Assembly: GCA_020852755.1 (NCBI GenBank)
Contig: JADZAF010000176.1
Location: 1 to 44,267, forward strand
Length of the DNA stretch: 44,267 nucleotides
Origin: Bryobacterales bacterium
GTDB lineage: Bacteria > Acidobacteriota > Terriglobia > Bryobacterales > Bryobacteraceae
Direction of reading: 5' to 3'
Shown here: one piece after another, positions 17,289-25,494 of the stretch
Layout of the letters: every line of letters starts with the position of its first letter
How positions within the stretch are numbered: the stretch's first letter is position 1
Notes under the pieces: model-generated
What the model was told of the DNA's origin: nothing
Seen by the model: the letters and a program-made list of their open reading frames with translations, nothing else
Databases searched by the model: none
Made by a program: the position numbers and the translations under genes

Positions 17289-17912
17289 GCGCAGCTCGCG
17301 CAGCCGCAGGTTGCGGAACTCGATGCGGTAGCCTTCCCCCTCCAGTCCGATGTACCCCTTGGGGATCTCGCACTGGTTGAATTCGCTGGCCGCCTGCCCG
17401 TTCACCGTCAGGCGGATGGTCTTCCCCTGGCAGTGCAGGTCGTAGACATTCCACTCCCCGGCCGGTTTCTCGAGCCCGGCCCGCGACTGCTGCCGCAGCG
17501 CGATGCGCTGGGGCGCGCCGTTTACCAGCGTGTTGCCGAACAGGTATCCGCCCGATCCGCCGCCGGTCTGGCCCTGGTGCCACAGCACCCCGTCGGCGCT
17601 GTTGCGCACGAAGATCCCGCTGTTGTACTTCTGCTCGCCCGACTCCCGCGGCGTGAATCGCCACTCCACGTGAAAATCGAAATCCGCCAGCTCGCGGTCG
17701 TAGCGCATCCAGTCGTGCCCGCCGTTGCCCTCGCAGATCACCACCCGGTTGGCTCCGTCCACCTTCCATTGCGGGCCGCCCAGCGCCGCCGTGGGCGGGA
17801 TCGCCAGGCGCGTCCAGCCCGTGAAATTCCCGTCCGGGAAAAGATCGGTCCAGTTGCTCTGACCCCAGGCCGCTGCCGCGGCCAACAAGTAGAAACTAAG
17901 CAAACGCCGCAT
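17286..17912 (-). CDS. Secreted DUF1080 (3-keto-disaccharide hydrolase-like) protein
   Basis: 208 residues from the ATG at 17912, chosen for GGAG eight bases upstream and the signal peptide that follows (MRRLLSFYLLAAAAAWG). The concanavalin-like DUF1080 fold is seen as WTDLFPDGNFTGW, WKVDGANRVVICEGNGGHDWMRYDREL, FHVEWRF, NSGIFVRN and GYIGLEGEGYRIEFRNLRLREL. Members of the family include enzymes acting on 3-keto-glycosides, and the fold is abundant in Acidobacteria and Planctomycetes. The start lies inside the end of fabD (17 bases shared), so the two are coupled on one transcript although their roles look unrelated. Catalytic residues are not certain by eye. Confidence 0.88.
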   Translation of the reverse strand: MRRLLSFYLLAAAAAWGQSNWTDLFPDGNFTGWTRLAIPPTAALGGPQWKVDGANRVVICEGNGGHDWMRYDRELADFDFHVEWRFTPRESGEQKYNSGIFVRNSADGVLWHQGQTGGGSGGYLFGNTLVNGAPQRIALRQQSRAGLEKPAGEWNVYDLHCQGKTIRLTVNGQAASEFNQCEIPKGYIGLEGEGYRIEFRNLRLRELR

Positions 17913-18828
17913 GAATTTTCTCCAGGTCTTCCTGCTCTCCGAAACGTACACCCTGGAGAGCGGGATCGATGCTTCGCAGCAGGCCCGTCAGCACCCCGCC
18001 CGCTCCGGCCTCCACACAGCGGCTCACCCCCTGAGCCGCCAGGCGGCGGATCGAATCGGACCAGCGCACCGGGTTGGGCACCTGCTGGTACAGCCCTTCG
18101 CGCGCTTCCGCTCCTGTGCGCACCTCGCGCGCCTGCCAGTTGTTGATCAGCGGCCGCTCCAGGTCACGGAACTCCGTGGCGTTCAAATCGGCGGCCAGCC
18201 GCTCCTGCGCGGGCTTCATCAGCGCGCAATGGAACGGCGCGCTTACCGGCAGCAGCACCGCGCGCCGAGCGCCCGCCGCCTTGGCCAGTTCCACCGCGCG
18301 CGCGACCGCGCCCGCGTGCCCCGCGATCACCACCTGGTCGGGCGAATTCAGGTTCGCCGCCGACACCACTTCTCCCTGCGCGGCCCGCGACAGGATCTCC
18401 TCCAGCCGGCCCTCCGGCAGTCTCAGCAGGGCGGCCATGGCCCCTACTCCCGCCGGCACCGCCTCCTGCATGTAGCGCCCGCGGTTGCGCACCAACCGCA
18501 CGGCGTCCCGAAAGCGCAGGCTGCCCGCCGCCACCAGCGCGGAGTACTCGCCCAGGCTGTGGCCCGCCACGAAATCGAACGTCACCCCGTTCTCTTTCAG
18601 TACGGAAAAAGCTGCGATGGACACGGTCAGCAGCGCCGGCTGGGTGTTCTCGGTGAGCTTCAAAGCCTCTTCGGGACCGTCAAAGCAAAGCCTGGAAAGA
18701 GGAAATCCCAAAGCGTCGTCCGCTTCGGCGAAGACCGCGCGGGCCGCGGCGTGAGCGTCCGCCAGGGTCTTGCCCATGCCCGCGAACTGGGAGCCCTGGC
18801 CGGGGAAAAGCAATGCGGTTCGAGACAT
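17896..18828 (-). CDS. fabD: Malonyl-CoA:ACP transacylase FabD
   Basis: 310 residues from the ATG at 18828; the frame stays open further upstream only because it runs into repeats. FabD loads malonyl groups onto acyl carrier protein for fatty acid synthesis. Hallmarks: LLFPGQGSQFAGMGK at the N-terminus, the nucleophile in FVAGHSLGEYSALVAAG (Ser about 92), the conserved Arg in the RNRGRYMQEAVP segment, the catalytic His in LPVSAPFHCALM (about 200) and the family end VEAGAGGVLTGL. It stands alone, away from other fab genes, with a tandem-repeat block directly upstream. A TGTAAT hexamer (18838-18843, minus strand) nine bases before the ATG is a possible -10. Confidence 0.95.
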   Translation of the reverse strand: MSRTALLFPGQGSQFAGMGKTLADAHAAARAVFAEADDALGFPLSRLCFDGPEEALKLTENTQPALLTVSIAAFSVLKENGVTFDFVAGHSLGEYSALVAAGSLRFRDAVRLVRNRGRYMQEAVPAGVGAMAALLRLPEGRLEEILSRAAQGEVVSAANLNSPDQVVIAGHAGAVARAVELAKAAGARRAVLLPVSAPFHCALMKPAQERLAADLNATEFRDLERPLINNWQAREVRTGAEAREGLYQQVPNPVRWSDSIRRLAAQGVSRCVEAGAGGVLTGLLRSIDPALQGVRFGEQEDLEKIHAAFA

Positions 18829-18852
18829 GCATGAGCCATTACACCACACCCC

Positions 18853-19099
18853 CGCCTGCCGCAAATCCCCCCAACGGCGCAGGCCGGAGACGCCTTTCCG
18901 AGCCGCGACCGCAAGGTCCCCGCCTGCCGCAAATCCCCCAACGGCGCAGGCCGGAGACCCCTTTCCGAGCCGCGACCGCAAGGTCCCCGCCTGCCGCAAA
19001 TCCCCCACCGGCGCAGGCCGGAAACCCCTTTCCGAGCCGCGACCGCAAGGGAGCGGTTTTCCGGCCCCCCCGCCCCCCCCTGCCGCAAATCCCCCCAAC
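18853..19099. repeat. Tandem array of 67-68-base GC-rich repeat, about 3.3 copies
   Basis: Units begin CGCCTGCCGCAAATCCCC at 18853, 18921 and 18988, with a partial copy at about 19080-19099. Each unit also holds CGGCGCAGGCCGG and TTTCCGAGCCGCGACCGCA. Units 1-3 differ at only a few bases. GCCTGC and GCAGGC within a unit can pair. The block fills the gap between the TonB-dependent receptor stop and fabD. The TTTCCGAGCC core recurs at 39304-39323 and 44104-44141, so this is a dispersed family. There are no unique spacers, so it is not CRISPR. Confidence 0.85.
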
Positions 19100-22000
19100 T
19101 CAAAAGTCGTAGCGCAAGGTCATCTGCATGACGCGCGCATTGGTGCCGTAGGCTCCCAGGGTGGAACTCAGCTTTCCGAAGCTGGCGGGCGTGTTCAGAT
19201 TGACGCTCAGTCCGCCGAAGTTCGGATTGTTGAAGAGGTTGTAGGCCTCGGCACGGAAGGTGACGGCGTGCGACTCGGTGATCCGGAAACGCTTGACCAG
19301 GGAGGCGTCCACGTTGAAGAAGCGCGGCATGCGGAACGTGTTGCGTCCCGAGCTGCCGGTCTCCCCCGCGGCCGGGTAGCTGAACTGGGCGAAGTTGTCC
19401 GGGCCCAGGAACCACACTCCGTCGCCCTTGCGTTGCACCGAACCGATCCCTTTGGCTCCGGAGTAGTTGGCCCAGGTGTACTGAGCCGTAACACCGGTCG
19501 TGAAGCGCTGCGAGAGCACCGTGTAGGGTCCGCCGGACTGCCAGATGGTGAGCAGGCCGATGTCCCACCCGCCGATCAGTGCGTCGGCCCAGCGCGGCAT
19601 GTTGCCTCCCAACCGCTTTCCGTTGCCCACCGGCAGGGTGTAGATCGTGGAGCCGTTGAAGACGTGCCGGCGGTCGAAGTCCGCGGTGGCCCGCATCAGG
19701 CGGGCGTTGTAGCTGTCGATAGGGGGAGCGAACCCGTTGCCTTCCGGCGCTGAAGACGTCGACCCGCCGGTCAGGCTGTAGGCTCCGATGTTATCGAGCG
19801 CGTGGCCCCAGGTGTAGTTGAACGAGGTGCGCAGGGCCCCCGCCGAGCGGCGGACGCTGAGCTGCAGCGAATCGTAGTAGGACCGCCCGTCGTTGGTGCC
19901 CAGCTGCACCTGGTTGAACTGCGGATAATTGCGCACGTAGGTGGCCGGCAGCCCGGCGCCGGCGAAGCGGTTGTAGTTGGCGGCGGTGCGGTCAAGCGAA
20001 TTCACTACCGTGCCGACCAGCCCGCGGCTGAAGTTGGTGGCGCCCAGGGCGGTCACCGCCGCCTGGGGCGTTCCGTACAGCCGCACGAACACGTTGCTCG
20101 CGGAAGGCGCGGCGGAACTGCTGGCCACAAAGGCCTGCATTTCCTTGAAGGAGTTCAGAAGCTCGCCGAAGATCCGGGGCTGGTTCACGTCGCGCAGCAT
20201 GAACAGCTTCACGCCGCGGTTGCCCACCCATCCCACTTCCACTACCGTATTCCTCAGCACCTCGCGCTGGATCGTGAAGTTGTAGCTCTGCACGTAGCCG
20301 GTGCGCAGGTTGGGATTCTGCAAACGGACGGTGGTCGAGCGGGTGAGGGGCAGCTGCAAAACCGGAGCGCCGGGCTGTGCGGGCAGGGCGGGATTCTCGG
20401 AAGCCCGGACGTCGTTGTTGCCGGCGTTGGGGTAGGACGGCACGGTCTGGGAGAAGCCGGGGGTGTAGCTGTCGATTCCGCTGGTGACCGAGCCCATCAT
20501 GCGGTCATAGAAAATGCCGTAGGCTCCGCGGATGGAGGTGCGCCCGCTGCCGGTCGGGTCATAGGCGAATCCGAAGCGCGGGGCGAAGTTGTTCCGGTCG
20601 GTGCCGAACCAGCTGGAGCCGCGCTGGAGCCTCAGGTCGGTGATCTGGTTGACGCCGTCCACCAGGGCGGCCCGGTCGATCACACCCTGGAAGCCGTTGC
20701 TCTCCTTAGGCGGCAGGAAGTACTCCCAGCGAACGCCAAGATTCAGGGTCAGCTTGCGCGTCACCCGCCAGTCGTCCTGAAAGAAGAAGCCCCCTTCGTT
20801 CAGAACGTAGTCGCGGATGCTGGGTGTCCCGGCCGCCTGAAACTTCTCCAGGTCGCTGTAGAAAGTCATGTTGATGTGGCTGACCCGGCCGAGGACGTCG
20901 TTGTACATCTGCTCGAAGACCGATCGCTCGTTGGAGGTCAGTCCGGGAGGTCCGATGGAAGCAGCCACATTGTTGCCGTAAGCCACTTGAGTGTAAACGT
21001 CCGGGTAGATGCCGAAGTCGTTGAACCCGTGCTGCACGGTGCGGCGGACCTGCCCGCCCAGCTTGAATACGTGCTTGTTCCTCATCCAGGTCAGGTTCTC
21101 GGTAACGTCGATGACCGGCGCATAGCGGCCCTGCGGGAACGCGGAATTGTGCGGGTCCGGGTTCAGCAGGTTGGTGATGATGGTCGGTCCCTGGAGACGC
21201 CCGGGCCGCAGGAAGTCGGCGACCGCTTTCTGGTAGCCGATACGGAACTCGTTGACCACGGTGGGCCGGATACTCCAGTCGTCGCCAATGGAGAAGCCCC
21301 AACGCTTGCCTCCCTGGGTGCCGTGCGGCATGCCCGGATAGGTGGCGTCGGCGCTGTTCAATGAGTCGATGGAGGAGTTGCGCTGCCAGCTCCAGCGGAA
21401 GAAAGCCCGGTTGGCCGAGGTGATGTTGTGATCGCCCTTGATGGTGTACTGGTCCTCCATGCTGTTGCTGGGGTTGTTGAAGCGGAAGCCCGCGGTGTTC
21501 AAACCGTCGCCTACGTCGGTGTTGTTGGGGTCCGGCACCAGTGCGAAGATCTTGGCCATCTCGGGATCCACCCCTTTCCCGCGCGGATCGTTGGCCGCGA
21601 TGCTGTAAGACTGGATGGCGCCGCCGGAGCGGTAGCGGAAAATCCCCTTCTTCGCCTCGGAAGTGAACACCGTGCGGTTGCGCACCGTCTCCTGCCGCGT
21701 GCGCCGCCCCTGGTAGTTGCCGAAAACGAAAGTACGGTCCTTGAGCACCGGACCGCCGAAAGAACCGCCGAAAATGTTCTGAATAAACTTGGGGCGCTCG
21801 GCGCCCGACTGGTTGCTGAAGAAGTCGTTGGCGTGCAGCTTGGTGTTGCGCAGGTAGTCGAAGGCGTTGCCGTGGAATTCGTTGGTGCCCGAGCGGGTAA
21901 TCAGCTCCACCTGGCCGCCGGCGTTGCGCCCGTATTCGGCCTTGCCGCCGTTCAGCACGATGCGGAACTCGCCGATGGAGTCGGTGTTGTTGGCGGTCAT

Positions 22001-22612
22001 GGAAAGTCCCAGGCGGGGGACTACCGAATCGTTGACGTCGATGCCGTCCAGCTTGGAGTTGTTGGAACCCTGGCGCAGCCCGTTCACGCGGGAGAAGCTG
22101 ACGTCGCCGGCGTTGATCGACACGCCCGGCTGAAACACCGAAAGGGTGATGGGGGTGCGGGCCAGTTGGGGCAGGGTGTCGATGTCCCGCATGGTGACGG
22201 CGCGGGAGACCTGCGATTCCGTGGTCTGCACGGTCACGGCGCTGGCCTCCACTACCACGGTTTCGCTGGTCTGGCCGACCTCCAGCTTGACCACCTGGGC
22301 GAGGGTGGCTCCCACGTTCAGCTCGATATTCGCCAGCACCGACTTGGTGAACCCGGAAGCCTCGACGGAAAGGCTGTACACGCCCGGGCGCAGCGCGGTG
22401 AAGACGAAAGCGCCGTCCGGCCCGCTGGCGGACTGAGCGGTGAACTGGGTCCGGACATTGACCACGCTGACCTTGGCCCCCGGAACCACGGCGCCGGTCG
22501 GGTCCTGGACAACGCCTTCCAGGCGGGCGTTGGTGGTCTGGGCAAAAGCGGCGGTGAATAGCAGGGCCGGCAGCAGGGCAGCCGGCAGCAAACGGGCAAG
22601 CGTCTGAGCCAT
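19100..22612 (-). CDS. Oar-like TonB-dependent receptor with carboxypeptidase-regulatory domain
   Basis: 1170 residues. A signal peptide (to about residue 24, AFAQ) precedes a CarboxypepD_reg-like Ig domain (about 28-110: ARLEGVVQDPTGAVVPGAKV, GVYSLSVEASGF), a plug domain (about 130-240: LPQLARTPITLSVFQPGV, SRVNGLRQGSNNSKLDGIDV) and a long 22-strand-type barrel to the end (last residues TLRYDF, a terminal Phe as in outer membrane proteins). An NEFHGNAFDYLRN region and a FIQNIFGGSFGGPV region are typical of the big acidobacterial receptors. Role: energised uptake of a large ligand, perhaps an oligosaccharide; no TonB box is obvious. A very strong GAGGAGG ribosome site is 8 bases from the ATG at 22612. 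No SusD-like partner is adjacent. Confidence 0.92.
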   Translation of the reverse strand: MAQTLARLLPAALLPALLFTAAFAQTTNARLEGVVQDPTGAVVPGAKVSVVNVRTQFTAQSASGPDGAFVFTALRPGVYSLSVEASGFTKSVLANIELNVGATLAQVVKLEVGQTSETVVVEASAVTVQTTESQVSRAVTMRDIDTLPQLARTPITLSVFQPGVSINAGDVSFSRVNGLRQGSNNSKLDGIDVNDSVVPRLGLSMTANNTDSIGEFRIVLNGGKAEYGRNAGGQVELITRSGTNEFHGNAFDYLRNTKLHANDFFSNQSGAERPKFIQNIFGGSFGGPVLKDRTFVFGNYQGRRTRQETVRNRTVFTSEAKKGIFRYRSGGAIQSYSIAANDPRGKGVDPEMAKIFALVPDPNNTDVGDGLNTAGFRFNNPSNSMEDQYTIKGDHNITSANRAFFRWSWQRNSSIDSLNSADATYPGMPHGTQGGKRWGFSIGDDWSIRPTVVNEFRIGYQKAVADFLRPGRLQGPTIITNLLNPDPHNSAFPQGRYAPVIDVTENLTWMRNKHVFKLGGQVRRTVQHGFNDFGIYPDVYTQVAYGNNVAASIGPPGLTSNERSVFEQMYNDVLGRVSHINMTFYSDLEKFQAAGTPSIRDYVLNEGGFFFQDDWRVTRKLTLNLGVRWEYFLPPKESNGFQGVIDRAALVDGVNQITDLRLQRGSSWFGTDRNNFAPRFGFAYDPTGSGRTSIRGAYGIFYDRMMGSVTSGIDSYTPGFSQTVPSYPNAGNNDVRASENPALPAQPGAPVLQLPLTRSTTVRLQNPNLRTGYVQSYNFTIQREVLRNTVVEVGWVGNRGVKLFMLRDVNQPRIFGELLNSFKEMQAFVASSSAAPSASNVFVRLYGTPQAAVTALGATNFSRGLVGTVVNSLDRTAANYNRFAGAGLPATYVRNYPQFNQVQLGTNDGRSYYDSLQLSVRRSAGALRTSFNYTWGHALDNIGAYSLTGGSTSSAPEGNGFAPPIDSYNARLMRATADFDRRHVFNGSTIYTLPVGNGKRLGGNMPRWADALIGGWDIGLLTIWQSGGPYTVLSQRFTTGVTAQYTWANYSGAKGIGSVQRKGDGVWFLGPDNFAQFSYPAAGETGSSGRNTFRMPRFFNVDASLVKRFRITESHAVTFRAEAYNLFNNPNFGGLSVNLNTPASFGKLSSTLGAYGTNARVMQMTLRYDF

Positions 22613-22902
22613 GAACGCGACCTCCTCGATCCTCGACAGCCTTCAGGACCCCCTGGGAACAGACAGCCCCCGGCCGCCGGCGGCAATTTCCGCGATTTAG
22701 TACAGAAAAACACATTTCTCGAGAGAATTTCAAGAGAAAAGGGTTTGAAAATAGTTTGGAATGTCGAATAAAAGAGTGGTTCTGGGACGTATGGGAGCCC
22801 CACTGACATGTGGTTTTTTCATTCCAGGGCCCTGCCTGGACAGCCTGAGCGCCGCCCCGCCCGCGCGGTGCCGCCGAACCCGATGTACTAAGCTGTAAGG
22901 TC
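22613..22902. promoter_or_regulatory. Divergent intergenic region between receptor gene and addB
   Basis: About 290 bases without a gene. It includes an AT-rich island (about 22690-22790) unlike its surroundings. For addB, TTGAAA (22745-22750) and TAAAAG (22769-22774) are 18 bases apart on the plus strand, an acceptable promoter. For the receptor gene a possible -10 TACTAA (22702-22697) lies on the minus strand, followed in the leader by the palindrome GCCGCCGGCGGC (22673-22684). TTTCTC/GAGAAA inverted motifs flank the centre of the island. Confidence 0.4.
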
Positions 22903-25494
22903 ATGCTGTTGCTGACCGGCCCCGCCGGTTCTGGCAAGACCACCGCGGTCCTCCAGGAGTTCCGTTCGGCCCTGGCAGAGGATCCCGCAGGCGCCCTGCT
23001 TGTGGTGCCCACCGCTACCATGGCCGAGCATCTGCGCAACCGGCTGGCCCGGGACGGCCTGGTGTTCCGCCCCGGCGCGGTGACCACGTTTTCCAAGCTG
23101 GTGGGCCGCTCGGGCGCCCGGCCGGCGCTCTCCCCCTGGGGCCTGCTGCTGGCCGTGGAACGCGCTTTGGAGCGCCTGGACCTCGCCGAGTACCGGGCAG
23201 TGGCCGGCTCGCCGGGCCTTTCGGCTTCCCTCGTGCAGACCATATCCGAGCTTTCGGCGGCTGGCTGCGGTTCCGCCGTACTGCCGGCCTCCACCGGCCT
23301 CGAAAAGGCGTTCATGGCGGTCTTCGCCGCCGTGGAGCAGGAAGCCGCGGAGCGGGGCTGCCTGCTGCCCGGTGAACGAACGCGGGAAGCCGCGGCCCGG
23401 TTGAAGCAGGCAGGCCTGGGCGGGCCAAAGAAAGTCTGGATGGACGGCTTCCTGTCCCTGACCGACCCGGAGCTGGCGGTGGTGGAGGCTGTCGCCGGCC
23501 AGGCCGAGTTGACAGTTACCCTGCCCCTGTACGAGCCCACCGCCGCGACGCGACATGCCCTGCTGGCCATGGGCTTCCGCGAACGGCGCTCGGTCCGGGT
23601 GCGGCCCGAACCGCGAGTGGAGGTGTTCTCGGCCGCCACTCGGGAGCGGGAGACGGCGGAGATTGCCCGCCGGGTGGCGGAGGAAGCGCGGAACGGGCGG
23701 CCATTTCGCGAGATCGGCATCGTGGTGCGCAGCAGCGATGCGTACCTCCCGGCGCTGCGGGCAGCGCTGGAACGGAGCGGCATTCCGGCGCGATTCTACT
23801 TCAGCCCGCCCCTGGCCAGACACGGCACGCTGCAGCTGCTGCTGCGGGTTGTGGAGGCCATGCTGGCTGGCTGGGACTGGGAGCAGACGCTGGCGGCGCT
23901 GCGGCTGGCTGCGGAAGACACCGACTGGATCGATTTCGAGGTGCGAAAGCGGCTTCCCGGACGAGGGCTGGAGGGTTTGAAGGCTCTCGCCGGACAGGGT
24001 CCGGCGGGGCGTTTGATCGAGTGGCTGGAAGCGGTGGACGGCTGGCGAGGATTGAAACTGCCGCCCGAGGGCTGGGCGGACCGGATCGGAAAGCTGGCCG
24101 GCATGGCGCATCCGCTGCGCCCCCGGGAGGGCGCGGACCACGAGACGGCCCTCCTGTGGCGCGGGCAGGCGGCGGCCGTCGAGCAGTTCGCCGGCGCTTT
24201 GGAGGAAGCTGCCGGGTCGTTTCCGGAGGGACGGAAGATCCCTCTGGCGGAGTTCTGGCAGGCGGCCAAAACGGTGCTGGCCACGGCGCCCCTCCTGGTC
24301 CCCGACCACCGGCGCAACGTGGCTCACGTAATGAGCGTCTACGAGGCGCGGCAGTGGGAGCTGCCCGTGATCTTCGTGTGCGGGTTGGTGGAAAAACAGT
24401 TTCCCAGGCACCATTTCGAGGACCCGGTCTTTCCCGATGCCTCCCGGCAGGTCTTGCAGGCGTCGGGCTTCCGGGTACGCACTTCCCGGGAAAAGGAAAG
24501 CGAGGAGGCGTTTCTCTTCGAACTGGCCCGGACCCGCGCCGTGGCGCGCCTGGTGATGAGCTATCCGCGCTCGGATGGGCGGGATACCGAGACGCTGCCG
24601 TCGTTCTTCCTCAGCGGCTTTCCCCCGGAGGAGACCATTCGGGAAGAGGGCGGCGCGTGGGTGCGGCGTGCGGGTGCGGCGGCTCCCCAAATTGGCGATC
24701 CGGGCCTGCTGGCGCTGGTGGGAGAGCGCCACGCCGCAATGCGTCCCACCGGCCTGGAGACTTTTCTGCAGTGCCCCTACCGCTTTTTCGCGCGGGAGAC
24801 CCTGCGCCTGGAGCCGCCGCCGCCGCGGCCGCGCGAGCGGCTCGACCCGCGCATGCAGGGAAGCATCGTCCACAAGGTCCTGGCCCGGTTTCAGCGGGAG
24901 GGACAGTCGCTGGAGAGCCTCTTCGAGCGGGTGTTCGAGGAAGCCTGCCGGGAGGTCTGGGCGCCCCCGGGCTACCGTACCGAGAGCCTGCGGCTGCAGC
25001 TGCTGGGCGATCTGCGCCGTTTCCTCGCCGAGGGCCGGTGGCTGCCGGGACCGGAGAGCGATTTCGAGCGGGCATTCGAGTGGCAGGCGGCGCCGGGCCT
25101 GCTGCTGCGCGGCCGCATCGACCGCCTGGACCGCACGCCGGGCGGCGAGGCGGTCGTGGTCGACTACAAATACTGGCGGCCGGGTCGCGTGAAGGAGGTC
25201 AAGGAAGACCCCGCCGCGCTGCAAGGTCCCCTCTACGCGCTGGGCTGCCGGAACACGCTCGGCTTGGAGGTGGCGGGGGTGTTCTACATTTCTCTGAAGA
25301 AGGAGACGAAGTGCGCCGGATGGGGCTGGGGCCTGGGCTTCGACGGCGAGTTGAGCGAGGAGTGGCTGCGGGAGGGTCTGGAGAAAGCGCTGCGCGCGGC
25401 CGGCGAGATCCGCGCCGGGCGGATTGAGCCGCGGCCGTCTGATCCGGAGATCTGCGGGTCTTGCGAATTCCGGGACGTGTGCCGCTATGAGTAA
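22903..25494 (+). CDS. addB: AddB-like helicase/nuclease subunit
   Basis: 863 residues. One chain of the AddAB complex that resects double-strand breaks and prepares ends for RecA. The N-terminus has a Walker A loop GPAGSGKTT (6-14); the middle is a UvrD-like fold with poorly kept helicase motifs, as usual for AddB; the C-terminus is a PD-(D/E)XK nuclease with D754-Y-K756 in VVVDYKYW and a nearby Gln (LQGPLYALG). Cys624 (FLQCPYRFF) plus C851-x2-C854-x5-C860 at the very end form the iron-sulfur staple of AddB. The protein is shorter than Bacillus AddB. It overlaps addA by 8 bases. Confidence 0.9.
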   Translation: MLLLTGPAGSGKTTAVLQEFRSALAEDPAGALLVVPTATMAEHLRNRLARDGLVFRPGAVTTFSKLVGRSGARPALSPWGLLLAVERALERLDLAEYRAVAGSPGLSASLVQTISELSAAGCGSAVLPASTGLEKAFMAVFAAVEQEAAERGCLLPGERTREAAARLKQAGLGGPKKVWMDGFLSLTDPELAVVEAVAGQAELTVTLPLYEPTAATRHALLAMGFRERRSVRVRPEPRVEVFSAATRERETAEIARRVAEEARNGRPFREIGIVVRSSDAYLPALRAALERSGIPARFYFSPPLARHGTLQLLLRVVEAMLAGWDWEQTLAALRLAAEDTDWIDFEVRKRLPGRGLEGLKALAGQGPAGRLIEWLEAVDGWRGLKLPPEGWADRIGKLAGMAHPLRPREGADHETALLWRGQAAAVEQFAGALEEAAGSFPEGRKIPLAEFWQAAKTVLATAPLLVPDHRRNVAHVMSVYEARQWELPVIFVCGLVEKQFPRHHFEDPVFPDASRQVLQASGFRVRTSREKESEEAFLFELARTRAVARLVMSYPRSDGRDTETLPSFFLSGFPPEETIREEGGAWVRRAGAAAPQIGDPGLLALVGERHAAMRPTGLETFLQCPYRFFARETLRLEPPPPRPRERLDPRMQGSIVHKVLARFQREGQSLESLFERVFEEACREVWAPPGYRTESLRLQLLGDLRRFLAEGRWLPGPESDFERAFEWQAAPGLLLRGRIDRLDRTPGGEAVVVDYKYWRPGRVKEVKEDPAALQGPLYALGCRNTLGLEVAGVFYISLKKETKCAGWGWGLGFDGELSEEWLREGLEKALRAAGEIRAGRIEPRPSDPEICGSCEFRDVCRYE

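Noticed and set aside
17896..19098. A longer FabD starting at 19098
   Set aside because: The extra N-terminus is a translation of the tandem repeats; the FabD family starts at the FPGQGSQ segment preceded by the ATG at 18828.
18853..19099. CRISPR array
   Set aside because: Units of 67-68 bases follow each other directly, with no unique spacers and no cas genes nearby.
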